From NCBI GenBank assembly GCA_036261625.1, contig DATAKL010000057.1, positions 1 through 64,000 on the forward strand: DNA of 64,000 nt, given 5' to 3'. The stretch comes from JAAXKN01 sp036261625. GTDB taxonomy: Bacteria > Bacteroidota > Ignavibacteria > Ignavibacteriales > SURF-24. Position 1 is the first letter of the stretch; each line of letters begins with the position of its first letter. The notes under the pieces were generated by a model that saw only the letters and a list, made by a program, of their open reading frames with translations, was not told the origin of the DNA and ran no database searches. The position numbers were made by a program, and so were the translations under genes. Shown here in pieces: positions 54,465-62,644 of the stretch.

Positions 54465-55682
54465 ATGAGTCTAAGTCAAATTGCCAGAAATGTTTCGGCT
54501 TCGCCTACTCTTAAGCTTAATGAGAAGGCAGCCATATTAAGAGAAAAAGGCGACCCGGTAATTCATCTGGGCGGAGGCGAGCCGAAAAGCAAGGCTCCCA
54601 TGGATGCCTTGCTCTCAGCCGTAGCCAACCTAAACTCGGGTGAGGTCAGGTATACCCCGGCCGACGGCATTCCGTCGTTAAAAAAAGCAATCATCCGCTA
54701 TACGGAAGAATTCTATCACAGGAAAGTTTCTCCCCAAAACGTCATGGCCTCCGGCGGCGCCAAGCAGGCTATTATGGTAGCCCTTCAGGCTATTCTTAAC
54801 CCGCAGGAAGAAGTTATTTATCCCGCACCATACTGGGTGAGCTATCCCGAAATGGCCAAGCTCTGCGGAGCTATCGGCGTTCCGGTCTTGCCCGAGGACG
54901 GAACATTCTATCCCACAATTCAGGATATTGAGCAGAGGGTCGGTTCATACACAAAAGCTGTTATTATAAACAGCCCTAACAACCCGACGGGCGTCATGTA
55001 TTCAGAGCAGTTCATCTCCGATATAGTCGACTTCTGTGAAAAGCGCGACCTTTATCTTATTATGGATGACATCTATCACCGCTTAATATTCGATAACAGG
55101 AAACCCCTCAGCTGTTATGATTACGCACATGACTTATCTGAAAATTCAAAGCTCATCGTCATAAACGGAATTTCAAAGCAGTACGCAATGACAGGCTTCA
55201 GAATCGGCTGGGCCGTTGCAAGTAAAAAGCTGATTGAAGCCATGACAAATATCCAGGGCCATCAGACCTCTGGCCCTTCTGTCGTGCTGCAGCAGGCTGC
55301 CGTGGGCGCACTGAACGGAGTACAGTCAAGCGTTGAAAGCCTCAGGTGCACGCTTGAAAATAACCGCAACGTTATGATCGACCAGCTGAACTCTTTTGAA
55401 GGCGTGAGGGTAACAAAGCCCGACGGCACGTTCTACTGCTTTGCCGACTTCAGTCATTATATGAAAAGCTCCAACAAGCTTTCAGAATTCCTGATCGATA
55501 AGGTCCAGGTCTTAACTGTCCCGGGCGCCGAGTTCGGTTTAGAGGGTTACTTAAGACTTTCTTACTGCGGCACAATTAAGGATATTACCGAAGGCATTGA
55601 ACGCATGAAATGGGCTTTGGATCCGAATTCACCAAATGAACTCTACATTGGCGACCGTAAATTAGTGAGGGACTGGTCATGA
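54465..55682 (+). CDS. Class I/II aminotransferase, aspartate aminotransferase-like (copy 1)
   Basis: This 405-residue PLP enzyme has the type I aminotransferase segments PAPYWVSYPEM, INSPNNPTGVMY, the cofactor aspartate in DDIYHRL, the Schiff-base lysine in GISKQYAMTGFRIGW and the substrate arginine in YLRLSYC. The fold-type Ib aspartate aminotransferase family is the closest by eye; the exact amino donor is uncertain. It overlaps pckA by four bases. The upstream gap of 207 bases holds its promoter. Confidence 0.85.
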   Translation: MSLSQIARNVSASPTLKLNEKAAILREKGDPVIHLGGGEPKSKAPMDALLSAVANLNSGEVRYTPADGIPSLKKAIIRYTEEFYHRKVSPQNVMASGGAKQAIMVALQAILNPQEEVIYPAPYWVSYPEMAKLCGAIGVPVLPEDGTFYPTIQDIEQRVGSYTKAVIINSPNNPTGVMYSEQFISDIVDFCEKRDLYLIMDDIYHRLIFDNRKPLSCYDYAHDLSENSKLIVINGISKQYAMTGFRIGWAVASKKLIEAMTNIQGHQTSGPSVVLQQAAVGALNGVQSSVESLRCTLENNRNVMIDQLNSFEGVRVTKPDGTFYCFADFSHYMKSSNKLSEFLIDKVQVLTVPGAEFGLEGYLRLSYCGTIKDITEGIERMKWALDPNSPNELYIGDRKLVRDWS

Positions 55683-57343
55683 GTAAATATTTAGAATTTA
55701 ATACCCCCGCAAGCAAAGAAGCCATGGAACTGGCTAGTGACTTCAGGCTGAAGAACCAGGGAATTAGCTACCTGGACCGTGTATACTGGAACCTGCCTGA
55801 ACCGTCTTTGTATGAAGAGATCATATTCCGCAATGAAGGACACCTCTCAAAAGGAGGACCCCTCATTGTAAATACAGGAAAGCATACGGCCCGCGCTGCA
55901 GCAGATAAGTTTATCGTAAAGGAAGAATCCACTGAGGATAAGATCTGGTGGGGCATTTATAACCGTCCTTTCAGCCTGGAAAAGTTCAACTCACTTTTTA
56001 ACCGCTTCCAGGCCTGGGCACAGGGTGAAGAGCTCTTTGTTCAGGACTGCTACGCCGGAGCAGACCCCGAGTACCGCTTACCTGTAAGAATTGTTACCGA
56101 GAAAGCCTGGCACAGCCTTTTTGCGCGCAACATGTTCATTACTACGCCGGACCAGAACGCCCTGAAGAACTTCGTGCCCGAGTTTACAGTAATCGCAGTA
56201 CCCGGCTTCAAGGTGGATCCCATTATAGACGGCACGCGCTCTGAAACAGCAATAATACTGAACTTCTCTGAAAGGATGTGCATTATTGCAAATTCACTCT
56301 ACGGCGGTGAGATCAAGAAATCTGTTTTCACGGTGCTGAACTTCCTTCTTACATTCCGCGACGTGCTTCCCATGCACTGCTCGGCAAACGTGGGCAAGGA
56401 TGGCGACGTTGCAATATTCTTCGGCCTTTCGGGCACGGGTAAGACAACTCTTTCGGCTGACCCGAAAAGAAAACTCATCGGAGACGATGAGCACGGCTGG
56501 AGCAGTGAAGGGGTTTTTAACTTTGAAAGCGGCTGCTACGCCAAGGTGATCAGGCTTTCACCCGATCATGAACCGGAGATCCATGCATGCACCAAACGCT
56601 TCGGCACCATTCTGGAGAACGTGGTCTACGACCCTGTTTCCCGAATGATCGACTTAAATGACGACCATATAACTGAAAATACAAGAGCCTCATATCCTCT
56701 GGAGTTTATTCCGAACATTGTTCCTGAGAAGATGGTGCACTCGCATCCGAAGAATATCATATTCCTTACGTGCGACGCCTCGGGCGTAATGCCTCCGATT
56801 GCAAAGCTTAACCCTGAACAGGCTCAGTATCACTTTATAAGCGGCTACACTTCGAAAATTGCAGGCACAGAGATCGGCCTCGGCATAGAACCGCAGATTA
56901 CATTCAGCGCATGCTTCGGTGCTCCTTTTATGGTGCGCCACCCGTTTGAATATGCCGAAATGCTAAAGCAGAGAATGCTCAAGCACAACGTCAACTGCTG
57001 GCTCGTCAATACAGGCTGGGTAGGCGGACGTTTCGGCGTCGGAAAACGCATCAGCATCCGCCACACGCGTAACCTCCTCAATGCCGCGCTTGACGGGAAA
57101 CTCTGCGACGTGGAATACCGCAAGGATAAACTCTTCGGCTTCGAAGTGCCACTTACGTGCCCCGATGTTCCCGAAGACGTGCTTGAACCATCAAATTCCT
57201 GGGGCGACAAGAATGAGTACTGGAAAAAGTACGACGCACTTGCTGCACGCTTTATAGAAAACTTCAAGCTCTTTTCTAAAGGATGCACACATGAAGTAAT
57301 TAACGCTGGCCCCGTGAGACTTTCGCAGCTTCAGCAGGTCTAA
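55679..57343 (+). CDS. pckA: Phosphoenolpyruvate carboxykinase (ATP)
   Basis: This enzyme converts oxaloacetate to PEP in gluconeogenesis. The 554-residue protein has the kinase-1a P-loop GLSGTGKTTLSADP, the metal/active-site segment LIGDDEHGW, and IVNTGKHTARAAADKF near the start (oxaloacetate-binding arginine). It is coupled to the upstream aminotransferase, which could supply oxaloacetate from aspartate. Confidence 0.96.
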   Translation: MSKYLEFNTPASKEAMELASDFRLKNQGISYLDRVYWNLPEPSLYEEIIFRNEGHLSKGGPLIVNTGKHTARAAADKFIVKEESTEDKIWWGIYNRPFSLEKFNSLFNRFQAWAQGEELFVQDCYAGADPEYRLPVRIVTEKAWHSLFARNMFITTPDQNALKNFVPEFTVIAVPGFKVDPIIDGTRSETAIILNFSERMCIIANSLYGGEIKKSVFTVLNFLLTFRDVLPMHCSANVGKDGDVAIFFGLSGTGKTTLSADPKRKLIGDDEHGWSSEGVFNFESGCYAKVIRLSPDHEPEIHACTKRFGTILENVVYDPVSRMIDLNDDHITENTRASYPLEFIPNIVPEKMVHSHPKNIIFLTCDASGVMPPIAKLNPEQAQYHFISGYTSKIAGTEIGLGIEPQITFSACFGAPFMVRHPFEYAEMLKQRMLKHNVNCWLVNTGWVGGRFGVGKRISIRHTRNLLNAALDGKLCDVEYRKDKLFGFEVPLTCPDVPEDVLEPSNSWGDKNEYWKKYDALAARFIENFKLFSKGCTHEVINAGPVRLSQLQQV

Positions 57344-57366
57344 AGAAAATTCCTCAGCATTATTTT

Positions 57367-57411
57367 GTCCCTCTTTTCCTTGAAATTGGAGAAGGGGGAC
57401 TTTTTATTTTT
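57367..57411 (+). terminator. Terminator after pckA
   Basis: GTCCCTCTTTTCC and GGAGAAGGGGGAC pair along 13 positions with G-T pairs, followed by TTTTTATTTTT. Confidence 0.85.
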
Positions 57412-57512
57412 AAACGGAATTATTTTCTGATGAACAATTAAAAGAATTGAAGAATTAGAGGTAATTAAATATCTTTATTTTTTCACTGTCAGAAATATAG
57501 GACAAAATAAAA

Positions 57513-58703
57513 TTGATCTCAGAACGGATAAATAATATTGCTGCCTCGCCTACCATGAAAGTAGCTGCAAGAGCCATTGAAATGAAAGCCGAGGGGGTGG
57601 ACCTTGTGGATTTCAGCGTCGGCGAACCTGACTTTCCAACCCCTGAACATATAAAGGAAGCCGCACGCATAGGCATTAATAATAATTTTACAAAGTATAC
57701 AGTCAATGAGGGGATGCTTGAACTCCGCATTGCAATTTCGGAAAAGTTAAAACGTGAAAACAACCTGGACTACGACCCGAAGGATATCTTAGTCTCCAAC
57801 GGCGCCAAGCAGGCGCTCTTTAACGTTGTTATGACGCTTGTGGAAGAAGGCGACGAAGTTCTGATCCCCGCGCCTTACTACGTCTCATATCCTGAAATGG
57901 TTAAGATTGCAGGAGGAAAACCGGTAATTATTGAAACTAAAGCTGAAGAAGGATTTAAGCTTCAGCCTGAGGCACTTTGGAATGCTGTAAACGCTAAAAC
58001 AAAAGCGCTCATTCTCTGCTCTCCATCCAATCCGACGGGGCTTGTATATACGGAAAAAGAACTTGAAGCCTTGGGCGAAGTAGTTAAGGAGAAAAATATT
58101 TTCGTTATCTCCGACGAGGTATATGAAAAGCTGATTTATGATGACGTCCCTTTTGCCAGTATGGCTTCAGTAAGTCCTGAACTCAAGTCGCTTACTGCCG
58201 TTGTAAACGGACTCTCAAAGTCCTATGCAATGACAGGCTGGAGAATAGGCTATGCTGCCTCTAGGAGGGAAGTTATTTCAGGAGCGTCCAAAATACAGAG
58301 CCACAGCACTTCCGGAGCTTCATCTGTTTCACAGTATGCCGGAATTGCAGCCTTAAGCGGGCCAAAGGATACCATAGATTCCATGGTTGCAGAGTTCAGA
58401 AAAAGAAGAGATTATATTTATCAAAAGCTTACTTCTCATCCCGGCATTAAGACGACAAAGCCTTCAGGTGCTTTTTATATCTTTCCTGATTTATCCTCCT
58501 TTTACGGCAGGAGTTACAATGGACGCACGGTTACCAATTCAAGTGAAATGGCTCTTTATATTCTTGAAGAAGCAAAGGTTGCAGTTGTTCCCGGAATTGC
58601 ATTCGGGGAAGATAATCATATCAGGATTTCATACTCGACTTCAATGGAGAATATTGTTGAAGGGGTGGACAGGATCATTAAAGCCCTGGAGGAATTAAAG
58701 TAA
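57513..58703 (+). CDS. Aspartate aminotransferase-like class I aminotransferase (copy 2)
   Basis: A TTG start gives 396 residues beginning (f)MISERINNIAASPTMKV. The family motifs are NFTKYT near 50, PAPYYVSYPEM, CSPSNPTGLVY, SDEVYEKL, the PLP lysine in GLSKSYAMTGWRIGY and the substrate arginine in HIRISYS. It is paralogous to the gene on the other side of pckA and more like the standard AspB aspartate aminotransferase. Its transcript is separate, since a strong terminator follows pckA. Confidence 0.9.
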   Translation: MISERINNIAASPTMKVAARAIEMKAEGVDLVDFSVGEPDFPTPEHIKEAARIGINNNFTKYTVNEGMLELRIAISEKLKRENNLDYDPKDILVSNGAKQALFNVVMTLVEEGDEVLIPAPYYVSYPEMVKIAGGKPVIIETKAEEGFKLQPEALWNAVNAKTKALILCSPSNPTGLVYTEKELEALGEVVKEKNIFVISDEVYEKLIYDDVPFASMASVSPELKSLTAVVNGLSKSYAMTGWRIGYAASRREVISGASKIQSHSTSGASSVSQYAGIAALSGPKDTIDSMVAEFRKRRDYIYQKLTSHPGIKTTKPSGAFYIFPDLSSFYGRSYNGRTVTNSSEMALYILEEAKVAVVPGIAFGEDNHIRISYSTSMENIVEGVDRIIKALEELK

Positions 58704-58731
58704 GTAGTAAGTAGTAGGTAGTAGGTAGAAG
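58704..58731. repeat. 7-bp tandem repeat after a stop codon
   Basis: GTAGTAA, GTAGTAG, GTAGTAG and GTAGAAG follow directly after the TAA of the aminotransferase gene. The repeat lies just upstream of the terminator. Confidence 0.7.
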
Positions 58732-58735
58732 GTAT

Positions 58736-58771
58736 AAAAAAAGCGGATCACATTACTGACCCGCTTTTTTT
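58736..58771. terminator. Bidirectional rho-independent terminator
   Basis: GCGGATCA and TGACCCGC pair with one mismatch around CATTAC, flanked by a run of A and a run of seven T. It ends the aminotransferase gene and the convergent aroE gene. Confidence 0.88.
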
Positions 58772-58789
58772 GAAATCCCTGGAAGGAAT

Positions 58790-59671
58790 TTAATTTGTGG
58801 AAATGTAGAGCTTTAAGGCTTTCAGAATCTGTTCGGCAGGCATTTGCTCACCGGTCCAGAGTTCAAATGCCTTTGCGCCCTGGTAGACCAGCATTTTAAG
58901 CCCGTCAATTACAGTTGCCCCCTCGATTGAGGCAATCCTCAGGAGCTTTGTCTGAAGAGGATTATACACAAAATCGAAAACTACCTGTCCTTTTGTAAAC
59001 GACTGCGGAATTGTTGTTATTGCGTCATCCACGTTAGGCGTCATACCGACACTGGTGGCATTTACGATCAGTTTGGAATTGCTGAAAACTTCCACCAGAT
59101 CGGGCGGAACAAGTTCATATGAGCAGATGTTGCTGTAGTGCATCTTGGAATAGAAATATTCCTTTAACGATTCAGCCTTCTGCTCAGTCCTGTTAATGAT
59201 GTTAATGTTCTTCGGCCTGAAGTTCCGGATTAAGGCATAAACAGCGCTTCTTGCTGCGCCGCCGGCACCGACTACAGTTACTTCCTGGCCTGAAAGATCA
59301 TCCTTATAGGGCATGAGCGACTCTGTGATGCCGTACACGTCGGTATTGTAGCCGTTAAGTTCTCCGTTTTCGTTAACCACAGTATTTACAGCACCTACAA
59401 CGCTGGCCTCTTCAGAAACGTTTTTCAGGTACTGAATAATATTCTCCTTGTGGGGGAGAGTAATATTAAAGCCCTTTATACCGAGTGCCACCATCCCTTT
59501 AATAGCAGCCTTTAGGTTATTAAAAGGTACGTCGAAGGGAAGGTAAATATAGTTCAGGTTTTTTAATTCAAATGAAATATTGTGCATCAGCGGTGAATAT
59601 GAATGTTTAATCGGATGCCCGATGATGCCAATGATCTGTGTCTCCAGATTAAATTTGTTGTATGATTGCAT
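58790..59671 (-). CDS. aroE: Shikimate dehydrogenase
   Basis: AroE reduces 3-dehydroshikimate with NADPH. The 293-residue protein has GHPIKHSYSPLMHN at its start, the catalytic lysine in ITLPHKENI, GYNTDVYG and the glycine-rich GAGGAARSAVYAL for cofactor binding. It follows the TPR gene by 21 bases and ends at the terminator. Confidence 0.95.
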   Translation of the reverse strand: MQSYNKFNLETQIIGIIGHPIKHSYSPLMHNISFELKNLNYIYLPFDVPFNNLKAAIKGMVALGIKGFNITLPHKENIIQYLKNVSEEASVVGAVNTVVNENGELNGYNTDVYGITESLMPYKDDLSGQEVTVVGAGGAARSAVYALIRNFRPKNINIINRTEQKAESLKEYFYSKMHYSNICSYELVPPDLVEVFSNSKLIVNATSVGMTPNVDDAITTIPQSFTKGQVVFDFVYNPLQTKLLRIASIEGATVIDGLKMLVYQGAKAFELWTGEQMPAEQILKALKLYISTN

Positions 59672-59692
59672 AGAGTATCTGTAATGGATAAA

Positions 59693-61111
59693 TTAGTTTT
59701 CGTCGAGTAACTTTCTAAAGAGCTTGGATGCCCTGATTTCAGGATATTCCTTAGCGAACTCCTTTTTGATCGAGGGATCAAGTCTGAATGCATTCTTAAG
59801 GCATTCGATAGCCTCCTGGGTCTGGCTGAGAATGAAATTTACCTTAGCCTTGCCGTAGTAAGAATTAGCATCGGAGGGATTAAGTTTGATGCATTCGTTG
59901 TAGGCCGTCATGCCTTCGGTCCAGTTCCCGAGCTCGAGGTCAATTTCAGCCAGTTTGAACCATACCTGGTAGTTGCCCGGATCGTTCGAGAGTGCGTATT
60001 TATAGCTTTCAGCCGCCTCATCCAGTTTTCCTAAAGAAAGGTCCAGGTCGCCTTTTGCAGACCACGCATCTGCCGAGCTGTCGTTAAGCCTGATAGCCGC
60101 TTCATAATCGCGCAGAGCCATATGAAGTCTTCCCAGGCTGCTGTAGCAGTAGCCGCGTGAAAGGTAAGCCTCAAAGTAATCGCTTTTGCACTTTATAGCT
60201 TCGGTGTAATTTTTAACAGCCCCCTCAACGTCGTCCATTTCTTCATAGATCTGTCCGATGTTGAAGAAAATAGCCTCGTCTGAATGGTCGAGTTCGGCAG
60301 CTTTTTTGAAGGCCTCGAGGGCTTCGGTCAGCTGTCCCATATTTGCCAAAGCGATTCCCTTGTTGAACCATGCATTGCAGAAATCCTCTTTAAGAGCAAG
60401 AGCAAGGTCAAAGTTATCGACGGCTTCCTTGTAGTTATTGATCCTAATCTGGATAATGCCGCGGTTATACCATCCGGTTACGCTGTAGGGTTCAAGATCG
60501 AGGAATTTATTGTATGCATCGAGCGATTTCTGGTAGTCTTCAGTATCCTCATAGCAGTAGCCAAGTTCATAATAGGCCTCGCCGTATTCGGGGTCTATTT
60601 CAACTGCCCTCTTAAAGCAGGCTATTGCCAGGTCGAATTTTTCATCTCTTTCGTAAATGACGCCCAGTGAGAAATGGGCCTCCTCATTATCAGGCTCAAG
60701 TCTTAAGGCTGCATGGAGCGATTCCATTGCCTGTTCTATAAGCCCCAGGTTATCCTCGGCAAGGGCTTTATTAATAAGTGTTTCGGCATCGTTGGGATTC
60801 ATGGACAATGCCCTCATGAAACAGTTGTAAGCTTCTTCAAATTCGAAGGAGTTGTTCAGGAAAATTCCCTTAAACTGCCACAGTTCTGAATTATAAGGAG
60901 CAATTTCCAGCAGAGCATTTGTAAAGTAAAGGCCGTCTTCAGTATAATCGTAGTCAAGGCAAGCCTCAATGAGCTCTTCAATTGATTCCATATAAATGAA
61001 AATGGCTCCTTCAGCTATAAGGTTTCTGTATTTATCAATCTTTTCCTTCAGCTCTTTTTCATCGAAATATTCATCGCTACTGTTTCCGAATTTGTCATCG
61101 GAATAATTCAT
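59693..61111 (-). CDS. Tetratricopeptide-repeat protein
   Basis: This 472-residue cytoplasmic protein is made almost entirely of TPR units of 34 residues, about eleven or twelve, each with the W/L-G-Y-A-F-P pattern (for example EAHFSLGVIYERDEKFDLAIACFKRAVEIDP in shortened form). There is no signal peptide. TPR solenoids mediate protein interaction, and the partner is unknown. It precedes aroE on the same strand with a short gap, so the two are probably cotranscribed. Confidence 0.9.
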   Translation of the reverse strand: MNYSDDKFGNSSDEYFDEKELKEKIDKYRNLIAEGAIFIYMESIEELIEACLDYDYTEDGLYFTNALLEIAPYNSELWQFKGIFLNNSFEFEEAYNCFMRALSMNPNDAETLINKALAEDNLGLIEQAMESLHAALRLEPDNEEAHFSLGVIYERDEKFDLAIACFKRAVEIDPEYGEAYYELGYCYEDTEDYQKSLDAYNKFLDLEPYSVTGWYNRGIIQIRINNYKEAVDNFDLALALKEDFCNAWFNKGIALANMGQLTEALEAFKKAAELDHSDEAIFFNIGQIYEEMDDVEGAVKNYTEAIKCKSDYFEAYLSRGYCYSSLGRLHMALRDYEAAIRLNDSSADAWSAKGDLDLSLGKLDEAAESYKYALSNDPGNYQVWFKLAEIDLELGNWTEGMTAYNECIKLNPSDANSYYGKAKVNFILSQTQEAIECLKNAFRLDPSIKKEFAKEYPEIRASKLFRKLLDEN

Positions 61112-61258
61112 TCTAACTCCAGTTTACCTTAGGTGAAAATCTATTATTCTGTCTGCTCAAAATCAAGTTGAAATATAACATAATGCATATCTAAACTGCA
61201 AGATAACTTTCCGTAATACCCGAAATTAATTAACAGCCGGAATGCAATATGATAAATC

Positions 61259-61289
61259 AAAAAGAAAGGCGGATAGTTCCGCCTTTCCT
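61259..61289 (-). terminator. Terminator downstream of sucC
   Basis: GAAAGGCGGA and TCCGCCTTTC form a 10-bp stem with a four-base loop, followed by TTTTT on the minus strand. It lies about 80 bases past the sucC stop. Confidence 0.82.
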
Positions 61290-61365
61290 GAAAAGATTTT
61301 GAAGTATTTTTGTGGAATTTTCCTGCGTTTTAAGCCTGTTTTCGAGGCTTTTTACAGTGTGGCTT

Positions 61366-62526
61366 TCAGCGCAGCACAGCGGTTACTTTCTCAGCGGCTT
61401 CCTTGAGGCTATGAGCCACCTCGAAGTTCAGGCCCGACTTCTGGAGAAGTTCGCCTGCTTCTTTGGCGTTTGTGCCTTCAAGACGCACTACAATAGGAAC
61501 ATCCACATGGATCTCATTTACAGCGTCAATTACGCCCTGTGCAACACGGTCGCACCTGACGATACCGCCGAAAATGTTGATCAGAATGGCCTTTACGTTA
61601 GGATCGGATAAAATGATCTTAAAGCCGTTTGCAACGGTTTCCTTGTTTGCCGTGCCGCCAACGTCGAGGAAGTTGGCCGGTTCGCCTCCTGCGAGTTTAA
61701 TAATATCCATAGTAGCCATTGCAAGGCCTGCGCCGTTAACCATGCAGCCCACGTTGCCGTCGAGCTTGATGTAGTTAAGGTTGAACTTGGAGGCTTCAAT
61801 TTCAAGAGGATCCTCCTCGTCGAGGTCCCTGTATTCAACTATATCCGGGTGGCGGAAGAGGGCATTGTCATCAAAATTCATCTTGGCGTCGAGGGCAATA
61901 ACATCTCCTTCTTTGGTAACAACCAGCGGATTGATCTCAGCCAGGGAGGCGTCAGTTGCCTGGTAAACCTTATAGAGCGCCATGAGGAACCTGACGGCAT
62001 TTTTATGCTGCGTGCCCGAAAGACCAAGTCCGAAAGCCAGTTTTCTGGCCTGATAGTTCTGAAGGCCTACTTCAGGGTCGACAGTTTCCTTTAAGATCTT
62101 CTCAGGGGTCTCTGAAGCAACTTTCTCAATTTCCACACCGCCTTCAGTTGAAACCATGACGGTATCTTTGGATTTTGCACGGTCTAAAGTAATACCGACG
62201 TAGAGCTCTTTGTCTATATTAACGCCCTGTTCGATCAGGAGGCGCTTTACGAGCTTGCCTTCGGGGCCTGTCTGGTGTGTAACGAGCGTCATGCCGAGGA
62301 TCTGTCCGGCTAATTCCCTGACTTCATCCAGGCTTTTTGCAAGCTTTACGCCGCCGCCTTTACCGCGTCCGCCGGCGTGAATCTGTGCTTTAACGACCCA
62401 TACATTTCCGCCTACTTCCTTTGCAGCCTCAACAGCCTCTTCAACTGAAAAGGCGACTTTCCCCTTGGGGACAGGAACATTGAACTTACGAAAAATTTCT
62501 TTTGCCTGATACTCATGAATTTTCAT
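61366..62526 (-). CDS. sucC: Succinate--CoA ligase, beta subunit
   Basis: SucC carries the ATP-grasp domain of the TCA-cycle ligase that interconverts succinyl-CoA and succinate with nucleotide synthesis. The 386-residue protein has KAQIHAGGRGKGGGVKLA, the LAEINPLVVT magnesium segment and the CoA-ligase part LDVGGTANKETV with LINIFGGIVRCDRVA. sucD is not adjacent in the window, which is unusual because the two are commonly side by side. Confidence 0.95.
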   Translation of the reverse strand: MKIHEYQAKEIFRKFNVPVPKGKVAFSVEEAVEAAKEVGGNVWVVKAQIHAGGRGKGGGVKLAKSLDEVRELAGQILGMTLVTHQTGPEGKLVKRLLIEQGVNIDKELYVGITLDRAKSKDTVMVSTEGGVEIEKVASETPEKILKETVDPEVGLQNYQARKLAFGLGLSGTQHKNAVRFLMALYKVYQATDASLAEINPLVVTKEGDVIALDAKMNFDDNALFRHPDIVEYRDLDEEDPLEIEASKFNLNYIKLDGNVGCMVNGAGLAMATMDIIKLAGGEPANFLDVGGTANKETVANGFKIILSDPNVKAILINIFGGIVRCDRVAQGVIDAVNEIHVDVPIVVRLEGTNAKEAGELLQKSGLNFEVAHSLKEAAEKVTAVLR

Positions 62527-62563
62527 CTGATTTCCCTCTGTTGAATAAGATTTTTTATAAAGC

Positions 62564-62600
62564 GGCCTCCCCTGAAAAATACCCTCTTAAAGGGGAGGCC
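62564..62600. terminator. Hairpin between the P5C dehydrogenase and sucC
   Basis: GGCCTCCCCT and AGGGGAGGCC form a perfect 10-bp stem with a 17-base loop. On the minus strand it is followed by GCTTTATAAAAAATC, a poor T-tract, so it is either a weak terminator or an RNA-stability element between two cotranscribed genes. Confidence 0.5.
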
Positions 62601-62644
62601 AGCCAGAATCCGTTATTTCAATTGTAAAAGAGAACTAAAAAGAA

